Assembly (NCBI RefSeq): GCF_000972705.2
Contig: NZ_LATL02000063.1
Location: forward strand, 1-18,940
Length of the DNA: 18,940 nucleotides
Reading direction: 5' to 3'
From: Limnoraphis robusta CS-951
GTDB lineage: Bacteria; Cyanobacteriota; Cyanobacteriia; Cyanobacteriales; Microcoleaceae
The translations under genes were made by a program, and so were the position numbers. Below the pieces are notes generated by a model. The model had not been told where the DNA came from and made no database searches. It worked only from the letters and a program-made list of their open reading frames with translations. Below are positions 14,773-18,940 of this stretch, piece after piece. Each line of letters begins with the position of its first letter. The first letter of the stretch is position 1.

Positions 14773-15669
14773 ATGGTTAATGTCGAACATCTCTCCCTAC
14801 TCAAACGGGGTATAACCACCTGGACAACTTGGAGAACCCGTTACCCCGAAATCGAACCCGACTTGAACGAAGCCAACCTCAGAGGAGTGGATTTACAAGG
14901 CTTAGATTTGAAAGGCGCTCACCTGGAAGCTGCCAATCTTTCTCAAACCCAACTCCAAGGTGCTTCTCTGTGTCAAACTCATCTCAGCCGTGCTAATTTG
15001 CATCAAGCCCAACTGCAAAATGCTAACTTACGAGCTGCGGATTTAGCGGCTACAGACCTCAGTTATGCTAACCTGATAGAAGTCAATCTCAGTGAAGCCA
15101 ATTTAATTAGCGCGAATCTCACTCACAGCAATTTATACAAAGCCGATTTGAGTCAGGGAAACTTGATTAGTAGCAACCTGAGCCATGCCAATCTCAAACA
15201 AGTAGACTTGAGTGACGCTCAATTAAGACGAGCCAATTTAACAGGCGTTTGTTTGCATCAAGCCACCCTTTGCGATGCTAATCTTAATAGCGCCAACCTC
15301 CAGCAAGCTGAGTTAATTTCCGCCTATCTTTATCAAACTGAATTGTACAAGGCGAATTTAATGAATGCTCATTTAAACGGGGCTTATCTATTTCAGGCAA
15401 ATCTAGTCGAAGCGAACTTAATTCGGGCTGATTTTCGCTTTAGCAACCTCTGCAAAGCTAATCTTTTTCGGGCTGATGCCAGAGGGGCAAATTTTAGGGG
15501 AGCTAACTTGATGCAAGCCAACTTAGAAGGAGTAGACTTGAGTTATGCTAACCTGAGAGGAGCGAATCTGTACAAAGCTAATTTAGAAAGAGCAAATCTC
15601 AGCCATGTAGATTTGAGTCAAACAGAGCTTCAGGGTGCAATTTTATCAGAAGCCAGCCTCAAAATCTAA
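14773..15669 (+). CDS. Pentapeptide-repeat protein
   Basis: This is a 298-residue protein. After a short N-terminal helix-like leader (about 1-30, with LLKRGITTWTTWR), almost the whole chain is A(D/N)LxX pentapeptide repeats, roughly 50 copies, for example ANLRGVDLQGLDLKGAHLEA. Such repeats fold as a right-handed quadrilateral beta-helix. No signal peptide or membrane segment is seen, so it is probably cytoplasmic. Functions in the family vary and most cyanobacterial members are uncharacterised. No clear Shine-Dalgarno precedes ATG 14773. It follows ccmP by 63 nt, in a gap that contains a short direct repeat (GAATAAACCC twice), and may be cotranscribed with it. The repeats vary at the DNA level, so no recent expansion is evident. 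Confidence 0.9.
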   Translation: MVNVEHLSLLKRGITTWTTWRTRYPEIEPDLNEANLRGVDLQGLDLKGAHLEAANLSQTQLQGASLCQTHLSRANLHQAQLQNANLRAADLAATDLSYANLIEVNLSEANLISANLTHSNLYKADLSQGNLISSNLSHANLKQVDLSDAQLRRANLTGVCLHQATLCDANLNSANLQQAELISAYLYQTELYKANLMNAHLNGAYLFQANLVEANLIRADFRFSNLCKANLFRADARGANFRGANLMQANLEGVDLSYANLRGANLYKANLERANLSHVDLSQTELQGAILSEASLKI

Positions 15670-15729
15670 AGATATGATGAGGATTGCTTCCTCTATAAAA
15701 ACAATTGTTTTGAATCAGTTGATATCGAG

Positions 15730-17472
15730 ATGAGAAGCCAAACTCTCCTAAAAATATTATCCCACAAATTGAGTCCAATCACACTCAGTTTAACTCTAGT
15801 TCTCACCCTTCCAGTCTGGAGTCAAGAACCTATTGAGCGATTTTCAGCCTTAGCTAATATTCCTCAACAGTTGGCATTAACTCCGACAGATATTAATCAA
15901 ATTGCCAGTGAAATTACGGTGAGGATTGAAGGGCCGAAAGGGGGGTCAGGAGTAATTGTTGAAAAGCAAGGAAATACTTATTATATTCTCACGAATTGGC
16001 ACGTCGTTAGCCAAGTTGGGGATTATGAAGTCATCACTCCTGATGGTGAACGTCACTCGGTTTATTATAGTCTGATTCGTCAAATTCCTGAACTCGATTT
16101 AGCTGTTGTTCCCTTTAATAGTTCCCAACGTTATCCCCTGGCAAAATTCACCGATGCGAATACCGTTAAAGAGGGGAGTGTTGTTTATGTCGCGGGTTGG
16201 CCTCGTTCAGCGAGTACCCTGGGACATCGATTATTTTTGAGTACAGAAGGCATCCTAGAATATCGACAGGAACCCCGTCAAGGATACACGTTAGTTTATA
16301 ACAATTTAGTCAGAAGTGGCATGAGTGGCGGCCCTGTATTAAATGAAGCGGGAAATGTCATCGGAATTAATGGGATTGTTCAGTTAGGTGTTAATCCCGA
16401 TCAAATTGTCTCAGCCGGAATCGAAATTAACCGATTTTTAGCATGGCGAAAAGCCACCAGTTTACCGACTGTTCCTGAACGTCTTGCTGCTGAACCGCCT
16501 TCGTCGCCGCCTCAACCTACCGCGAATTTACCCGCTCCAACTCCGGCTAATCGCAGTATTTCTAATGCCAATCAAACCTATGCTTTAGCGACCAGTTTAG
16601 AGGAAAGTTCAGGCGAGATTCTATCTGTAGAAATTGTAGCTCCTTATGCGATTAGTGGCAATAGTAATGGCAGTATTTCAGTTTGGAATTTAGCAACAGG
16701 TGGACTGAAGAAAACCTGGAAAGGTCATAGTAGCTCAATTAATGCGATCGCTGTCAGTTCAAACGGTCAAATTTTAGCAACGGCTAGTGATGATGGAACG
16801 GTTAAACTCTGGGATCTAATGGTGGCTTTAAACACCGATACTTCCCCTTTATTACACACCTTAAGCGAACATTCAAACGCAGTTTTATCCGTCGAAATAA
16901 GTCCTGATGGTCGTAAACTTGCGAGTGGAAGTTGGGATAATACAGTGATGATTTGGGATATCCAAACCGGGGAATTATTAAAGACTTTAATCGGACATAC
17001 TCAGCTTGTCAGTAGCATAGCGATTAGTCCTGATGGTAAACGATTAGTCAGTGGAAGTAAAGACAATACTATTAAAATTTGGAATCTGGAAACCGGAGAA
17101 TTAATTCAGACGTTACAAGGTCATTCTCTCCCCGTTTTATCCTTAGCGATTAGTCCTGATGGTCAAATTTTAGCGAGTGGGAGTGCCGATGCTACCATTG
17201 GACTGTGGAACCTGCAAACTGCACAACCCATTCGTCGAATGAGTGGTCATACCGATGGGGTTTGGTCAGTGGCGATTAGTGCCGATAATCGCACGTTAGT
17301 GAGTGGAAGTTGGGATAAAACCGTTAAACTTTGGAATCTAGAAACAGGTCAATTACAAGGGAATTTAACCGGACATTCTAGCTATGTCAACGCGGTTGAT
17401 ATCAGTCCTGATGGACAAACAATCATTAGTGGCGGTTGGGATGGTCAGGTAAAAATTTGGAAAAAACCGTAA
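15730..17472 (+). CDS. Secreted trypsin-like serine protease with C-terminal WD40 propeller
   Basis: This is a 580-residue protein. A signal peptide is visible: a basic start (MRSQTLLKILSHK), a hydrophobic core (about 15-29) and a likely cleavage near WSQ (30-32). A trypsin/DegP-like domain follows with the triad H91 (TNWHVV), D123 (ELDLAVV) and S199 (SGMSGGPV). A proline-rich linker spans about 243-275. Seven WD40 repeats run from about 297 to the end, making one complete propeller. It probably acts in the periplasm or outside the cell, with the propeller recruiting substrates or partners. This protease-WD40 fusion is a typical cyanobacterial arrangement. ATG 15730 gives the signal peptide directly; the upstream GAG is a weak RBS. 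The gene starts 60 nt after the pentapeptide gene on the same strand. Confidence 0.92.
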   Translation: MRSQTLLKILSHKLSPITLSLTLVLTLPVWSQEPIERFSALANIPQQLALTPTDINQIASEITVRIEGPKGGSGVIVEKQGNTYYILTNWHVVSQVGDYEVITPDGERHSVYYSLIRQIPELDLAVVPFNSSQRYPLAKFTDANTVKEGSVVYVAGWPRSASTLGHRLFLSTEGILEYRQEPRQGYTLVYNNLVRSGMSGGPVLNEAGNVIGINGIVQLGVNPDQIVSAGIEINRFLAWRKATSLPTVPERLAAEPPSSPPQPTANLPAPTPANRSISNANQTYALATSLEESSGEILSVEIVAPYAISGNSNGSISVWNLATGGLKKTWKGHSSSINAIAVSSNGQILATASDDGTVKLWDLMVALNTDTSPLLHTLSEHSNAVLSVEISPDGRKLASGSWDNTVMIWDIQTGELLKTLIGHTQLVSSIAISPDGKRLVSGSKDNTIKIWNLETGELIQTLQGHSLPVLSLAISPDGQILASGSADATIGLWNLQTAQPIRRMSGHTDGVWSVAISADNRTLVSGSWDKTVKLWNLETGQLQGNLTGHSSYVNAVDISPDGQTIISGGWDGQVKIWKKP

Positions 17473-17641
17473 TCTTTTTTTGAATAAAATTAAAAACATC
17501 TGAATTCTAAACTCCTTGAATTCGGATTATAAATTTCCGCGCAAAATATACCAGAGATTATAAATTTTTTTTCAGCTTAGGCTAGAATAGAAGCTGTATT
17601 CAGTATATCTGAAAAGCTTCCGATACAGGAGACATTTGGGG

Positions 17642-17845
17642 ATGGGTGTAATACACGAGTTAGTCCAAAAAACCTTAGAGACAGGTTATTTAACGCTAGA
17701 TGCTGAAAAGCAGTTAAGAAATCTTCTACAAACCACTAAATATGGTCGAGAAGACTTTGAGGCGTTTATTCAATTGCAAAATGCAGCGATTGATGGTTTA
17801 GTGAAGCAAGAATCTCGCGAACTTCTACACATTACTCAATTTTAG
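17642..17845 (+). CDS. Small cyanobacterial conserved-looking protein (67 aa)
   Basis: This 67-residue protein begins MGVIHELVQKTLETGYLTLD and contains AEKQLRNLLQT and DFEAFIQLQNAAIDGL, so it is largely alpha-helical and soluble. I recall short cyanobacterial proteins of this pattern (VIHxLVQxTLxTGYLT...), but no function is known to me. ATG 17642 is chosen because AGGAG lies 10 nt upstream; a TTG at 17636 would be only 4 nt away. TAGAAT at 17583-17588 could be a -10 element. The stop codon abuts a HIP1 octamer (17845-17852). It follows the protease-WD40 gene by about 170 nt and is probably its own transcription unit. Confidence 0.7.
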   Translation: MGVIHELVQKTLETGYLTLDAEKQLRNLLQTTKYGREDFEAFIQLQNAAIDGLVKQESRELLHITQF

Positions 17846-17875
17846 CGATCGCTTTTAGGAATAATATTACCTCCC

Positions 17876-18050
17876 AACCCGCCCCTACAGATGAAATACA
17901 AATAGCAATAGGGGGCGGGTTTATATAGGTTACTTGCGGGAAACATACATTTGTACAGAACCCGCCCCTACAGATGAAATACAAACAGCAATAGCGGGTT
18001 TATATAAGTTACTTCCGGGAAACATACCTTTATATCCAAGCAGCCCCTAC
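17876..18050. repeat. 83-bp direct repeats with inverted ends (MITE-like)
   Basis: A unit starting AACCCGCCCCTACAGATGAA at 17876 recurs at 17959 with few changes and a 4-nt deletion. A third partial copy of its start (GCAGCCCCTACAG) begins near 18039. Within the first unit AACCCGCCCC (17876-17885) is the exact reverse complement of GGGGCGGGTT (17912-17921), so each unit can fold. This resembles dispersed non-coding repeats common in filamentous cyanobacteria. No ORF is inside. Confidence 0.75.
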
Positions 18051-18201
18051 AGTAATATTATCAATCATTTGTAGCAACAAGTATTTAAAGATTTTATCAA
18101 AGATATTTAAAACAAATTATTGGCTGATACCCACCCGAATGTTAATATTAGACAAGTCGAATCGAAGCGCGAGAATTGTTAAGCAAAGCGACTTTATAAA
18201 G

Positions 18202-18218
18202 TTCGGGGAATCCCCGAA
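18202..18218. other. GC-rich palindrome in anonymous sequence
   Basis: TTCGGGG (18202-18208) and CCCCGAA (18212-18218) are perfect complements around AAT. As DNA it is an operator-like dyad; as RNA it is a 7-bp stem with a 3-nt loop. It lies about 190 nt before the LysM gene and stands out from the AT-rich surroundings. It could also be the leftover end hairpin of a lost IS200/IS605-type element. Confidence 0.4.
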
Positions 18219-18410
18219 GTTAGATCATTTCCCCCACTGCTTAAACCCAATACAGAAGAAGGTTTCAGCCTGTGAATTGGTTCATTTGCTTAGGTGCAGT
18301 AAGTCGGAATATCCTGAAGGGAACATCTCTAAAAAATGGTGATGTTGATATTAGTGTCGCTCATTTAAGTGACAAAACATCTACCTCAATGACCACAGGA
18401 AGGAAAACTC

Positions 18411-18578
18411 ATGTCTCAAACTTATGTTATCAAAACAATCAAAGCAGGTGACACTTTATTTAAAATCGCTGAACAATTTTATGGTGATCGAAATTTATGG
18501 ACTAAAATTGCTGCGGCTAATGGTAATATTTTACCGGAAAATTTGGAACCGGGTCAATATATTACGATTCCAAGTTAA
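18411..18578 (+). CDS. Single LysM-domain small protein (55 aa)
   Basis: This short gene encodes MSQTYVIKTIKAGDTLFKIA and onward to a terminal YITIPS: one whole LysM domain and nothing else. Domain landmarks are the AGDTLFKIAEQFYGD beta-alpha segment (about 12-26), LWTKIAAANGN, and EPGQYITIP at the end. LysM domains bind N-acetylglucosamine polymers such as peptidoglycan. No signal peptide is present, so it would be cytoplasmic or exported by another route. Some stand-alone LysM proteins act as small adaptors, including in phage-tail-like particles. An AGGAAGG Shine-Dalgarno begins 13 nt before ATG 18411, strongly supporting translation. The stop codon is followed within about 20 nt by the tandem repeat array. 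Confidence 0.85.
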   Translation: MSQTYVIKTIKAGDTLFKIAEQFYGDRNLWTKIAAANGNILPENLEPGQYITIPS

Positions 18579-18600
18579 TTATAATATCGGGTGGGTGAGA

Positions 18601-18940
18601 AGAATCCCCCTAAATCCCCCTTGGAAGAATCCCCCTAAATCCCCCTTGGAAAGGGGGACTTAATTTCCCTAAATTCCCCGGAGAGATCCCCCTAAATCCC
18701 CCTTGGAAAAGGGGACTTAATTCCCCTAAATTCCCCGGAGAGATCCCCCTAAATCCCCCTTGGAAAGGGGGACTTAATTTCCCTAAATTCCCCGGAGAGA
18801 TCCCCCTAAATCCCCCTTGGAAAAGGGGACTTAATTCCCCTAAATTCCCCGGAGAGATCCCCCTAAATCCCCCTTGGAAAGGGGGACTTAATTTCCCTAA
18901 ATTCCCCGGAGAGATCCCCCTAAATCCCCCTTGGAAAAGG
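18601..18940. repeat. 57-bp tandem repeat array with alternating variants
   Basis: Units begin at 18626, 18683, 18740, 18797, 18854 and 18911, an exact 57-bp period, preceded by a truncated 25-nt copy (18601-18625). The last unit is cut by the window end. Two variants alternate strictly (B-A-B-A-B-A). They differ at unit offset 28 (A in one, G in the other) and offset 41 (C or T), making a 114-bp higher-order repeat; the first full unit also differs in its first bases. Each unit contains TCCCCCTT...AAGGGGGA-type inverted segments, for example 18640-18647 with 18651-18658. Similar CCCCCTAAATCCCCC motifs are dispersed in many cyanobacterial genomes. No coding frame is supported. Confidence 0.95.

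Larger units (their letters stand above)
17846..18410. other. Repeat-rich intergenic region
   Basis: This 565-nt stretch contains the 83-bp direct repeats (17876-18050) and then AT-rich sequence to about 18140. Next come about 200 nt with an unconvincing open frame (18139-18342) that has no RBS and no recognisable motif, and a palindrome at 18202-18218. The last 60 nt lead into the LysM gene. No RNA gene was recognised. Confidence 0.5.

Noticed and set aside
18139..18342. 67-codon plus-strand frame before the LysM gene
   Set aside because: No Shine-Dalgarno, no recognisable motif, and it runs through a palindrome; treated as chance, although a decayed gene cannot be excluded.
18424..18663. 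79-codon plus-strand frame overlapping the LysM gene
   Set aside because: It is out of frame with the clear LysM domain and RBS at 18411, and its end is repeat sequence (NPPWKNPPKSP).
18601..18940. CRISPR array
   Set aside because: The 57-bp units are contiguous and nearly identical throughout; there are no unique spacers and no cas genes in the window.

Overview
The window looks like chromosomal DNA of a filamentous, Oscillatoria/Planktothrix/Lyngbya-type cyanobacterium. This rests on a CcmP-like carboxysome shell protein, a DUF1822 protein, a cyanobacterial single-RRM RNA-binding protein, large WD40 proteins, and seven exact copies of the HIP1 octamer GCGATCGC (starts at 199, 6633, 6675, 13610, 14369, 16744, 17845). 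The genus is inference; no rRNA or tRNA gene was seen to anchor it.

Region 1 (166-7525, minus strand) is a tight three-gene operon. It encodes a sigma-70-like protein with a C-terminal helix-turn-helix, a DUF1822 protein, and a 1558-residue CHAT protease - nSTAND ATPase - membrane helix - 14x WD40 protein. The genes abut or overlap, and a plausible promoter lies at 7497-7525. It reads as a sensing and signalling module: WD40 sensor, ATP-driven STAND switch, caspase-like CHAT protease, and a dedicated transcription-factor-like protein. This is the best candidate here for an undescribed system.

Region 2 (7726-9750) holds a small hypothetical gene, an AI-2E-family permease (minus) and a divergent RRM protein gene with a hairpin in its leader.

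Region 3 (9981-12192) is mobile DNA. A decayed IS607-type element keeps only scraps of its recombinase and the zinc-finger end of TnpB, but is followed by an intact-looking nested RNA fold. Next to it is an intact tnpB-only IS200/IS605 element with end hairpins and a folded, omega-RNA-like 3' end.

Region 4 (12284-17845, plus strand) holds a B12-binding radical SAM enzyme (DUF4070 type), the CcmP-like shell protein (TTG start behind a long inverted repeat), a pentapeptide-repeat protein, a secreted or periplasmic trypsin-like protease with a seven-bladed WD40 propeller, and a small conserved-looking protein.

Region 5 (17846-18940) is repeat-rich. It has 83-bp direct repeats with inverted ends, a palindrome in anonymous sequence, a 55-residue single LysM-domain protein, and a 57-bp tandem array in which two variants strictly alternate (a 114-bp higher-order repeat) and which runs off the window end.
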